Origin: Trypanosoma brucei gambiense DAL972
Taxonomy: Eukaryota; Euglenozoa; Kinetoplastea; Trypanosomatida; Trypanosomatidae
DNA: 64,000 bases
NCBI RefSeq assembly: GCF_000210295.1
Contig: NC_026735.1
Location: 817,749-881,748, forward strand
Direction of reading: 5' to 3'
Below the pieces are notes generated by a model that saw nothing but the letters and a program-made list of their open reading frames with translations, was not told where the DNA came from and searched no databases. This document shows, one piece after another, positions 41,016 to 52,300 of the stretch. The position numbers and the translations under genes are program-made. How positions within the stretch are numbered: position 1 is the first letter of the stretch; every line of letters starts with the position of its first letter.

Positions 41016-41822
41016 TATTTGGAGAAGTTGTTTGACTTAAAGCTATAAAAGCTTGCCCTGTGTGTGATGGATTTTTAATTTATATAAACTTGTTTAACTT
41101 TATATTAGAATATAAATTTATTTATTGTCATTTAAATAGTTCCCCCATATGAGAAAACTAAATGAACACGTATATGCACGTAAATGTATATTTATATTCG
41201 CATATTTGTTGTTTATATGAGTCATATCTGAGTAATGTTGGTAAGGTAAGAAAACGGCTGTGTAATAAATCATTTTTATTTGATATGCTTTGAGTGCGCG
41301 CGCGTGGGTTCATTAGTTCTATTATTAGAAAAGGAAACTGCAATAATTGTTTTATTATTAAAAGTTCTTCATGACTCTTGTTTTTAAGTTTAGCATTTCG
41401 CTATTACTCAAATCATGTGAATTAAGGGAGAACTCATATCAGTATCATATGATGATATTTGAAACACTTGAGAGATGCCTGATATTACTCAATACTCTAA
41501 CTCTTTTTTTTCCTCTTTCATATCCATTGCATTTATATTGTGATATGATAAGTTAATTTGTGTTAGCATTCAAATGCAGCATTGTTATTATTAATATTAA
41601 CTTCCTTAAAGGAAATTAATTCGAAAGGAATGTTATTGTAAAAGGATTCAAATTGCAAGTAGCTATTCAGATAATGTTAATAATTGATACACAATTTTAT
41701 ATTTATTGTACTTTTAGTAGTGTGCGTATTTAAACAAAGGTACCACTAATCTTGTAATTACTCAATAGTTATAATGACACAATTCTATTTCTTGATAATT
41801 TGAGTCCCTGAATTTGTTGTTC

Positions 41823-41889
41823 CCTTTATATTTTTCACTTTGCTTTTCTTTTCTTCCATTTCATATATGTTTTTCTTTTTGTTATATAG
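41823..41889 (+). promoter_or_regulatory. Trans-splice acceptor of transporter copy 2
   Basis: Pyrimidine-rich tract and AG (41888-41889), 39 nt before the ATG, identical in layout to copy 1. Confidence 0.7.
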
Positions 41890-41928
41890 ACAAGCTTATT
41901 ATATCACTATTTCAAGTAATTCAAAAAG

Positions 41929-43304
41929 ATGGCAATGCTTGGTTTTGAGTCGACAGCTGAATTTTTTGTCTATCTCACGTTTATCTTTTTTGGGATGTCG
42001 GTGATGAATGTGACGAATGCCATTTACTCCAATTATTATTTTTTTTGGGAATACTACAAGTTTGCGCAGGGTAATGAACATGCTGTTTCTGCAAATCCAT
42101 CGTTCTGGAAGCACATGTTCACGTATTATAATGTTGTCGTGTTTACCATGCAGGTGCTTTTGGAGGCCTTTATGCTCACACCATTGGGCCGACAGATTCC
42201 TATTAGTTGGCGTCTCATCTTTGGACTCACAATTCCCATGGTTGAAATCATTGTAATTTTGGTTATTCCTGCTGTTGGAGGAACAAGTGAGGGCGGTGCG
42301 ATGGCAACTATGATGATAGTTGCTTTTGTTTGTGGTATTTCCATGACACTCTGTGACTCCAGCAATGCTGCACTTGCGGGACCGTTTCCAACTAAATTCT
42401 ATGGTGCCATCGTGTGGGGTCTTGCTGTCTCTGGCCTCATGACTTCATTTTTGGCTATTGTTATCAAAGCATCGATGGACAGCAGTTTTGAAAGCAAGAG
42501 AGTTCAGTCCCAAATATACTTTGGATTAGTCATGTTTCTTCAGGTGGTTGCATGCGTCCTTCTTGTCCTTCTGAGGAAAAACCCATATGCCATTAAATAT
42601 GCTGCAGAATTTAGGTATGCCGCGAGAAAAAAAGGAACAGTGTGTGACTTTGATGTAAAGGGAACAGGGCCGGTAAGCGGAAATAGATATGCTGATGAAA
42701 AAGAGAACAAGAATGTATTGAATGCTGATATTGATCCAGATAAGATGAAGGATACGGATCAGGTTGAAGGCACTACCAACGCTCAGCAGATATTGACGCG
42801 AGTGTTATGGTTGTGGTGAAACGCATTTGGCCCATGTTGCTTTCATGCTTCTTTGTGTTCTTTGCGACACTTCTGGTGTTCCCTGGTGTATTTATAGCGG
42901 CGAAGACAGGCGATACTAGTGGTTGGTACTTTACTGTTGTCGTTGCCATGTTCAACTTGGGTGATTTCTTGTCTCGTCTTGTGCTGCAGTTCAAACAATT
43001 GCATGTGTCTCCGCGTATGGTCATGATTGGTTCATTTGCACGTGCACTTTTGATAATTCCTCTTTCGCTTTGTGCTGCCGGAACCATTCCTGGTGTGTGG
43101 CTTCCCTACATTGTCTCTCTCCTGTGGGGCCTCACAAATGGTTACTTTGGTGGCCTTTCAATGATTTATGGACCACGTACGGGATCCCTCACCACAGCGG
43201 GTCAACGCTCTCTTGCTGCCATTTGCATCAATGTGGCACTTCTTATGGGTCTTTTTGCTGGTGCTATGTTTGCGTTGGCTGTTAAGGAGGGACTTCCTGA
43301 ATAA
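41929..43304 (+). pseudogene. Nucleoside transporter copy 2, frameshifted
   Basis: This is an ENT-family transporter closely related to copies 1 and 3. It reads normally from 41929 through the first six membrane segments and the acidic loop, then loses frame at about 42791-42794. There copy 1 has CAGATGCTTGACG and this copy has CAGATATTGACG, one base shorter. The first frame runs to a stop at 42819. The second half stays open in the other frame (42807-43304) and encodes the remaining five membrane segments to KEGLPE. The acidic loop is about 11 residues shorter than in copy 1. It is either a young pseudogene or a consensus error in a collapsed array, because both halves are otherwise free of stops and the 3' hairpin is perfectly paired. 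Confidence 0.85.
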
Positions 43305-43372
43305 GTTTTGAAAATTTATGATACCTTCAAATAATGTGAAAAATTTTTTGTAACTAGTGAAATAAAAAAAAA

Positions 43373-43398
43373 GCTCCGTGCTGGTATCAGCCAGGAGC
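43373..43398 (+). promoter_or_regulatory. Conserved two-tier hairpin in 3' flank of transporter copy 2
   Basis: Inner stem GCTG (43380-43383)/CAGC (43388-43391) with loop GTAT. Outer stem GCTC (43373-43376)/GAGC (43395-43398). Relative to copy 1, the terminal A-U pair of the outer stem is replaced by G-C on both arms, a compensatory change that supports RNA pairing. Confidence 0.75.
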
Positions 43399-45806
43399 GG
43401 TTTTTATAATTTAAGAAAAAAAAGTAAAAAGGAGGAAATGAAGAATGGGAAAGAACAATAAATTGTACGAATAAGGATAATAGAGGACCCGGAAGCGAGC
43501 AAGCATGGATTTTATCTGTTTTATTCATGTTTATGGGGAATTTCTTTAAAAAATTATCATATGTGTTTATCAATTTTTTTGCGGTGTATATACGTGTTGT
43601 TGAAGATACATTTTACATGGTCTAAAGAATATTGTGAGGAACTGAAGTTGTTGTCATGTTGCACTTATGTTGTTACCTTCTTATTTGTTATTATGCTGTT
43701 GTACAATCGATTCTAATAACATAATTTCTTTGAGTATCTTTTGAAGGTTATGTAATGTTCATATGGGAAAATGATGGTGGAGAACCATTCTTTGGTGTAT
43801 ACTCAATTTTTGTCTCTTGTTGAAATAATTTCTTTTTTCTCAGAACGAAAAAGCAAAAAGGAGGAAATAAAATATACGAACTTTGAAAACATAAACGAAC
43901 TATCAAAAAAAAAACACATATACACATTTATAATATGTGTTCTTTCTGCACAAAAAAATTGTATTAGTTACAATGATAAAAAAAGCGAAGCCAGCAGGAA
44001 GTGATAATTAAAATTTTCAACTCATCCCCTCTTGCCTATTTCACTATTCCCTTTGTTTCTGAGAAAATAACTAAAACAGTAAAACAAGAGAGAGGATAGT
44101 AATAAATTGAATGAAATCAACAATACATTATTTTAAGAAAATAAAAAGTAAAATCAATTTTTCTTTTTAAATACTTTTCACTGTTTCTTTATACCATTCT
44201 CTTTGCGATATTTTGGTTTTCTTCCTTTTTATTTCCTTTGTAACTGTGCGATGGTGTTACGGATATGTGTACCTAAATGAGGAAAGCTGTGTGGATTTGG
44301 TTTTTTTCTATTTCATGTCTTTCGTTGTATACCACACACCTGCTTATGTTTTCCCATATGTGTACGCCTGTAGAGAACAGTGTGGGAGTTTACTCCGTGA
44401 CTTTTTCTCATAAATGTCGGGAGGCAAATGATTAAAGTAATTTTTTTGTTTAATGTATCTGTATATGTTTGTCTGTTTATGTGTGTGTGTGTTTGATATG
44501 TTCAGGAATGTGTTTAGATTATCCAATTATATCTTTTCTTTTCTATTTTCTTGTATTGTTTACTTGTCACTGTTTTACTTTCAGGAAGGTGTATAAATTA
44601 AGCTGAAGCGGCGTTATGTTTATTTGTGTATTAGGCGCATGAATTCATTTTCTAGCAGTTAATGTACGTATGCATGCACGCATGTGTTTAACTTTATAAT
44701 GTCTTATACTAAAAATGTATCCAAATATTGCCATGTGAATACCGTGTGAGGCTTATTGTAGTTTTGTGTCGTGAAATAGTCAAGTAGTTGCTGTGTAACT
44801 TTTGTGTTATTCTTAGATAATGTGTGTTTCCTTAGTTTAAAATATTTAATAAATGATTTGACAGCTGCTTGCATGTGAGAGTTTCATCCCTCTTCTTTGC
44901 TTAAAAATGTGCAGAGACTGGAATCCTTTATATAAATGAAGTGGAATGCATAAATTATAAATTGCATTCCCACTCTCACGTATTTTAGTATTATGAAGTA
45001 TCAAATAGGGAAATGATGAAATATGTAATAGGAAGTTATTCACAACATGTTAATAGAGCAATTCATCTTCGCAGCTATCACAGAACAGGCTTTTTATTGT
45101 AATGCTCAATTGTGGAATAAGACATGCTTTATGAATTCTTGAGGATGGAGCGTTGTAAGATTTTTTGAAGTAATATAAGTAAACAAGCAGTCAAATAATC
45201 ATTTTTGTTTCTGCCTTCATAATCACTATAAGCTAAGCTATTAGTCTATTAACAATAATTAATATGGCTACTAGTAAGGCAAAAGACGAGAAATAAGAAA
45301 TTAATTTAGAGGAATGATTTGATAGTTTGACGAATGTGTAATTATCATGTCGCTTATACTAATGACGGATTATGATAGAGAGAATGTGATTTGTGAGGTA
45401 GTTTTGGTTCTCTGAAGTGATACAGCGGCGCATGGAAACTTAGAAAAAAAAGAGAAGAAATAATGTGCGGTATGTAATTTTTCACCCTCACATTGATGAG
45501 GTTGTATCACGTAAAATAACTCTTATCCTCTTCCCCAACGTGGCCAAAAGTTCAAGAAACTAGTGTAGTATTGCAGTAATGAAACAGTGATGCTAAATTG
45601 AAAGCGAAAAATAAAGATGAAAAGCGTAAAAGGGGGAAGGAGGTAGTGATGGTGGCGTAATCGATTGTGATTCTGTTTCATGACAGACTCTCTACATTCA
45701 ATGATCTTAAAGGAAGTAAGTACGTACCATAGCACTGGGTACTGTGTTTCCATAAGGAGTAAGTTATATTTACTGGAAAATGTGGTATTAAGAAATGTTA
45801 TATGTG
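43399..45806 (+). other. AT-rich spacer, unit 2
   Basis: No gene seen. From about 43770 it parallels the unit 1 spacer and covers the part missing in the unit 1 gap. Segments at 44800-45810 closely match unit 3 (55220-56210). The minus-strand frame at 45523-45927 is present in unit 3 too (55927-56376) but shows no recognisable protein. Confidence 0.65.
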
Positions 45807-45963
45807 AGTAGCAATATACCTCAACACAGAGATGTACGCTCATGTAATCACTACACAAAAACCTTCTGAATGTTTTGAACGCACTGAGCGGATTGATGCG
45901 TCTCTCCAACCTTGAGTTGAAATGCACAACCCTTGAGTGTTGAGTTGGGATACATATTTTTAG

Positions 45964-48476
45964 ATGTCACTAGAGCTTGATGTGTGGAATGAAACTCTAG
46001 AGCTCATGCATATGGCTGATACTTATCATTGTCGTAACTTCCATGTTGGTACGATGATATGCGATTTGTTGGCAGTGATAGCTTTCAGTGGATTGTATGG
46101 TAGGTGGTGTTTCTCTGTTTGTTTTCTGTCACAGATGGCAATGGAAGCGTCGACTATCTTTTGTATTACTCAGAAGGGAAAATTCTCTGTTTAAGTAATG
46201 GTAATGTTGAATCGTTGATAAAACCAACGGAATAATCCATAAGCTAGTTTTAATTGGAGGAAAGCAGAATAGGAGAACTGCCCACTTTGATGTGTTGCCA
46301 ACAAAGGAAAACAAGTGGTATGTATATTTTAGAACCCAGTATTTTTCTTTCTTATCCGATGTACTTCCCTAATGTTTGGATCTGAGAAATACCTAATGAT
46401 GATTAATACGGTTAGAGTTAGGGCATTCTTTTGTGATGCTGAATATCGCATCTATTGATAACAGCAATCGATACGCCATACTCAAACATAAATGAATTCT
46501 CACACGTTAACGCTGCTTCTGGTATCGCCAACCGTTATGTTCAATAGCTCGTTACGTGGGAGCATGAGTGGATGTAATGATGGATGCCGCTTCATCAAAG
46601 GCAGCTGCGTGATACTTATCTCAGAATATGTCAATGGTGTCGTATTATAGCCAAGTTTAAGTTTAATAATTAATCACAGTGATGTGTGTGGAAAAAGTGA
46701 GATTGTACCATTGCAGTGAGTGAACCGCTTTGCTTGGGACGTATTGCATTGTGCTGTGTGATTAAGCGCCGAGTTTGTTCACATCATACGTATGATATTT
46801 AGTTACTGTCAACCCACCGGATTGGTGTGGGAGGAGTGTAAGGCATCGTGCGAGCATGGGACATATGTTTCATCGCAGTGTCACGGAGGTTTTAAGGTAT
46901 GGTGGAATATGGGAGGTGGATTAGCTATAGATCTCTTTGTGCCTCCATCCCTTCGTGCTATGCTTTTTCTTTTCCCCTGAAACTGACACAGTCTGTAGAG
47001 GCAGTGTGCTGAAGCTTCGCTAAGGTTTTGAAAGCAGGACTCACGACCCATCCCACACTGTGTAATGTGTGATGACCAGATTTGTTCTGAGGGAGCATCA
47101 AACCAATCGTGTACGATGGAAGTGTAGAACAGGAAGTAAAAGAAAGTGTATTATTATGTGCAGATGCGTATGAGGCACTGCTCACAACACCTAAAGAAAG
47201 CAAAGTCACTCCTGACGGTTTTGATCATTTTATCAGTGTATCACAATCTAATCATTTCTGCTGTAGCAGGTTCGTTGCATAGTTGTGTGTATTCTGCTTT
47301 CAGAGTTGACATTCTGTCACTTACTGACCACTGTGGCGAGTGATGACGATGATATCGTCGGCTTTCCGGTATGAGAGGAAGTATCACTTTACTCTTCTGC
47401 TCGTATAAGCGTGCTTTGTTCATCCGTGGAGCGGTGTTGTTATTGAAAAGGGGATGCTGAGTAGAATGGTGACTCAACACTTTTTCTTGTACTGAAGACA
47501 TACTAAGAGGTTCTGTCAGCAGGACAGACTTGCGGTGGCCAGGTGGTTTCGCGACCTCAGGGACAACTTCCACATTGCACAAGGGGAACTTCTGCGTTTT
47601 GATGTGACAGGGCGCATGCTAGTGTTAGGATATCTGTACATTGGAATGGCAAGGTCTTCCAAGGAAGGAAGGGAGGTGTATAAACCAGTGAAGGGCTGCA
47701 CAGGTACTGTGTCAGGTATGAAAGTGATAGAGGTCTCTAAGGAAGTGTCAGATGTGATTATACTCGGCAAGAGGTTGCTGCTCAAGGTTTTGATTATATA
47801 CTTTCCGAAACAATCAAATGTTGCGTAAATTACGTTGAAAGAAAGTTTAGGGGGAGCAATGGGATAAGGGAAACCCTCACTGGATTGTTTTGTCGGGTAT
47901 ACAGCATGATAAGTGGAAGGTTTGGTGGAGAAACACGCAGGTACACCACACCCAATTGGTGGGAGAGTAGTAATGGCCGGGAGCATTTACCGTGAGTGAC
48001 AACTCTAACAATGGATGCTAAGGAGCTAATGTTGAAATGGTTTAAGAGATTAGAGAAAGGAATGACTAAATGGTTGTAGGTACGTAAATTGTGGGAAGCA
48101 CTGAGGGAAAATGATGTAATGATGCGACGGACCAAGGGACTCGAATACCCAATATATTACAAGAAACGCTACTATTGAGTTGGGTGCAGAAACAAGTGAG
48201 AGACAAGCTGTTTGGGTAGTTGAAGTATCGACCACTGGGAAGGGTGAAGCGTGGGCAGGAAGGATCATCAAATCTTATCCTCCTTTCAGTTAATATGACT
48301 GAAGAAGCGAGAAAAGAAAAAGAATGGTTGTGAAAAGAGAAATTAGCGAAAAAGAATTAGTAGAAGCAATTGTGGCGTCAAAAAAAAACGTTAAGGGTAG
48401 CGTTAGTACAAATAGAAAAACAGCCAACTCTAAAAAATTGGTTTCCGACGTAAAGGAAGCGGTAACAGGTGAATAA
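45964..48476 (+). pseudogene. Decayed gene relic of unrecognised family, unit 2
   Basis: Copy of the relic at 35578-38090, at a constant offset of 10386, with the same interruptions. One further stop is created at 47826 (GTAAAT in place of GAAAAT), which shortens the 110-codon plus-strand frame to 97 codons. This shows that no selection keeps it open. Confidence 0.45.
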
Positions 48477-48949
48477 AACTATTTAATTTGTACCAGTTTA
48501 CATGTATGAAAATGACCTCATATGTGTGTGATTTGCTCCTGTTAACTCGGTGAACATCGGAACTGACACGTTGCTCAGTGCTATTGCAGCAGTGCACTCC
48601 AGTGTGATATCACTGGAACTATGAAACCTTATATTTCTTATGGCGTTGTATCAGTGCTTCCACTATGGTATCATTATGTTAACGTGAGCAGTATATTGTC
48701 ACGTAGTGGACAACATGTCAACTAGTTTGTTTAAACTGTTGCTCTGTTGACAGCTTGTAATTCGTATCATTCTGTTGTGTTCTTTTCCTTTCTTGTTTAT
48801 TCTTCCAAAATACTGTTATCGGAAGGACCCCCTTTATCCTTATTTTTGCATCTGCACTGGCTGTTTAAGCGGACCCCTTCCAATTGTTAGGCACAAAACG
48901 GTACATATATATATATTTCAAGAAAGCAACAGTGTGTAATTTAAAAACC

Positions 48950-49909
48950 ATGTCACGCGCATCGCTTCCTGTTATTGATGTTTCGCCCCTCTTTGGTGGT
49001 GAAGCTGCAGCAAAGGAAAGGGTCTCCAAGCAAATTGATAATGCGTGCAGAACATGGGGCTTCTTCTACATTGTGGGGCATCCGATCCAGCAGGAGCAGA
49101 TTGAGAGGGTGCTAGATGTAGCGAAGAATTATTTTTCACTCCCCATGGAAGAGAAGCTCAAATTGGACATTCGTAAAAGTAAGTTGTATCGTGGTTATAT
49201 TGCTTTTGGGGCCGAGGACCCCGATGATGCTAAGGTCTACGGCTACGAGGGGTTCAATATGGGGCACCATCTTCCGAAGCACCACCCAGAGGTTATGGCA
49301 GGAGTGCCGCTCCGAGGACCGAACATCCACCCCACTCAGGTAAAGGGCTGGGCGGAGGAAATGGAAAATCAATATGACGATATGTGGGCCCTTTCACTTG
49401 TTATCCTGCGCGCTATGGCACTGGGACTCGGTCTGCGGGAAGATTTCTTCGACTCCAAGTTTATGGATCCGATGTGTGAATTGAATATAAAGCATTACCC
49501 TTCCCCAACCACTACAGGCAAAAAATCTCATTTGCTTATTGAGCACGCTGACTTTTGCGCTATTACATTACTCTATCAAGACGGTGTGGGTGGCTTGCAA
49601 ATTCGGGGACTTTCCGGAGAGCTGATGGATGTGCCACCTGTTGAAGGAAGTTTTGTTGTCAACATTGGAGACATGATGGAGATGTGGACCAATGGCCAAT
49701 ACCGTTCTACCATGCACCGTGTTGTTCCGAGAAGTGGCACACGGTACTCCATGCCTTTTTTCTGTGTTCCAAACCCGAATGTCATTATTAAGTGCCTCGA
49801 CAACTGTCATTCGGAGGAGAATCCACCAAGGTACCCTCCAGTGCGGGCTGTTGACTGGATTTTGAAGCGGTTTGCGGAAGTGTTTTCGCTTGCAAAACCT
49901 AAAATGTAG
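48950..49909 (+). CDS. 2-oxoglutarate/Fe(II)-dependent dioxygenase, array copy 2
   Basis: This encodes 319 residues, identical to the protein at 38564-39523, with the same HxD...H iron triad (199, 201, 256) and RxS 2OG motif (265-267). It sits inside the near-identical 4.8 kb block, so its sequence identity reflects recent duplication or conversion rather than constraint alone. It lies between the unit 2 relic and the small ORF before transporter copy 3. No third copy follows transporter 3, because the array is cut at 58886. Confidence 0.93.
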   Translation: MSRASLPVIDVSPLFGGEAAAKERVSKQIDNACRTWGFFYIVGHPIQQEQIERVLDVAKNYFSLPMEEKLKLDIRKSKLYRGYIAFGAEDPDDAKVYGYEGFNMGHHLPKHHPEVMAGVPLRGPNIHPTQVKGWAEEMENQYDDMWALSLVILRAMALGLGLREDFFDSKFMDPMCELNIKHYPSPTTTGKKSHLLIEHADFCAITLLYQDGVGGLQIRGLSGELMDVPPVEGSFVVNIGDMMEMWTNGQYRSTMHRVVPRSGTRYSMPFFCVPNPNVIIKCLDNCHSEENPPRYPPVRAVDWILKRFAEVFSLAKPKM

Positions 49910-51188
49910 GAGTTCCTCTTAGTTTGCATTTCTTTTAGTATTTGCTTTATCAAGAATGGTATCAGGCCCTACGATTAGTAGTTGGTTTCAGATATGAATG
50001 ATTTACATATGCGTAGTATCTGTCGTAGCGTAAGAGGTTCTGTGATTTAAAATCTGTGTGAAGACAGTACGGTAACGTATCTAGCCAGAATGAATATATT
50101 TCGCTCACTCTTTATTTTCAATGTAGGGAATTGTTAAAGTGGTAATAATATTTTTTCCCTCTTTCCTCTTCTTTTTTCATTATCATCTTTGTAAGGAATG
50201 CTGTAAGGCTATCTTTTATCCTACTTTGATATCTTTATTTATTTCCTTATTACATTGGATAATGGATTGATATCTTCACTACGATGACCACTGAAGTATT
50301 CTGACAAACAGTGGGTGCATGCTATTGTATGTTAGTTTGTGATGCAGTAGAGTTCTCCTTGGAAATATTTGTCTTTTTTTCCCTCTCTGAGGGGTTTCTA
50401 CCTTTTTCTTTTCTCATTGCATTTTAAGGTTTAATTACGCATTAGAAATGCTACCCTTAACTTTGAAGTCATTCCTTCTTACACAGGTGTTATTTTGATG
50501 CGATCTCATGCGAGGAGAATGGAGGTAGATGGAGAATGAAAAAAACTCACATTCTCCGCCCACCCAATGGAGAGCATACATTTTACCATAAAAGTCGCGC
50601 TTGAAGTATCTCCCCAAGTAGAGCAAACTAATGAGGAATTAGCACCTAAGGGCTGCGTTGTTAAATATTTTGAAAGAGTGGGGGTTCGTACGTGAAGGAT
50701 AAGGGATTTTGAGGGTGCTTACTCTTATTGTGTTTTTAATTTTTTTTTTTGAAAAGGGGGGTGGTGGCCAATTTTATTATGTCACCCGACGAATGGAATT
50801 GCTTTGTACCACGCTGTTTGTGTTTGTTACATATATTGGTAAGGAATAATGTTTTTTTATGTGAATTTCAATGCGTTTGATGTTTTTTGCCACCGCACTT
50901 ATGTTGAGTTTGTGCAATTCTTTTCCCTCCATGGTGAACATACCATTCTCTATTATTTTCTTATCTTTCATTGTTTCAGCTTTTCAGGGGAAACACATGC
51001 ATACCCACGAGATGGAATACACTAAACGACACGTAACACTGTGGGAGAATGTTATAAATGCATGCAGCCCAATACTTGAGAAAAGTGTATTTTCTACACC
51101 TTAACGTCAATTTATTTTTCGTAAAGGACAAACTCACTGAGTGTTTAGTGACTGCGCTTCTTCAAACTTTTCTCCCTCAAGGCGTATT
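49910..51188 (+). other. Spacer between dioxygenase 2 and small ORF 3
   Basis: No gene seen. It is nearly identical to the unit 1 spacer until about 50593, then diverges with short indels (for example in the sequence after 50640). Confidence 0.7.
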
Positions 51189-51386
51189 ATGCAGTTGCAG
51201 AGAGTCATCTGTTTTCTGCTCCTTCTCCGCTTGCTAATGATTTGTGTTTATGCGTGTTGCTTCTTTTTTTATATTGTAAGTAATAGAAGACAAAAAAGGG
51301 GATATTACATATTACATATTTTATTTTGTATGTTAGCATGGTTGCATAATTTATGCTGCTGTAGAGGCGTGTGTTATGGATTGTAG
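51189..51386 (+). CDS. 65-codon small ORF upstream of transporter copy 3 (doubtful)
   Basis: Same frame and length as the ORFs at 31364 and 40818. It differs from copy 1 by a single residue (L26F, in CCFFFYIV). The region is AT-rich with the same flanks. Coding status is uncertain. Confidence 0.3.
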   Translation: MQLQRVICFLLLLRLLMICVYACCFFFYIVSNRRQKRGYYILHILFCMLAWLHNLCCCRGVCYGL

Positions 51387-52195
51387 TATTTGGAGAAGTT
51401 GTTCGACTTAAAGTTATAAAAGCTAACCCTGTGTGTGATGGATTGTTAATTTATATAAACTTGTTTAACTTTATATTAGAATATAAATTTATTTATTGTC
51501 ATTTAAATAGTTCCCCCATATGAGAAAACTAAATGAACACATATATGCACATACATGTATATTTATATTCGCATATTTGTTGTTTATGTATATTATATCT
51601 GAGTAATGTTGGTAAGGTAAGAAAATGAATGTGTAATAAATCATTTTTATTTGATATGCTTTGAGTGCGCGCGCGTGGGTTCATTAGTTCTATTATCAGA
51701 AAAGGAAACTGCAATAATTGTTTTATTATTAAAAGTTCTTCATGACTCGTGTTTTTAAGTTTAGCATTTTGCTATTACTCAAATCATGTGAATTAAGGGA
51801 GAACTCATATCAGTATCATATGATGATATTTGAAACAATTTAGAGACGCCTGATATTACTCAATACTCTAACTCTTTTTTTTCCTCTTTCATATCCATTG
51901 CATTTATATTGTGATATGATAAGTTGATTTGTGTTAGCATTCAAATGCAGCATTGTTATTATTAATATTAACTTCCTTAAAGGAAATTAATTCGAAAGGA
52001 ATGTTATTGTAAAAGGATTCAAATTGCAAGTAGCTATTCAGATAATGTTAATAATTGATACACAATTTTATATTTATTGTAGTTGTAGTAGTGTGCGTAT
52101 TTAAACAAAGGTACCACTAATTTTGTAATTACTAAAAAGTTATAATGATACAATTTTGTTTCCTTGATAATTTGAGTCCCTGAATTTGTTTTTCC

Positions 52196-52261
52196 CTTTA
52201 TATTTTTCACTTTGCTTTTCTTTTCTTTCATTTCATATATGTTTTTCTTTTTGTTATATAG
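52196..52261 (+). promoter_or_regulatory. Trans-splice acceptor of transporter copy 3
   Basis: Pyrimidine-rich tract ending TATATAG (AG 52260-52261), 39 nt before the ATG, as in copies 1 and 2. Confidence 0.7.
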
Positions 52262-52300
52262 ACAAGCTTATTATATCACTATTTCAAGTAATTCAAAAAG

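Larger units (their letters stand above)
45807..50593 (+). repeat. Near-identical duplicated block, copy B
   Basis: This is the partner of 35421-40207. Differences I saw include 47374 (G for A), 47826 (T for A), 47886 (G for C), a base in the A-run at about 48388, and 49967 (C for T). Confidence 0.9.
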
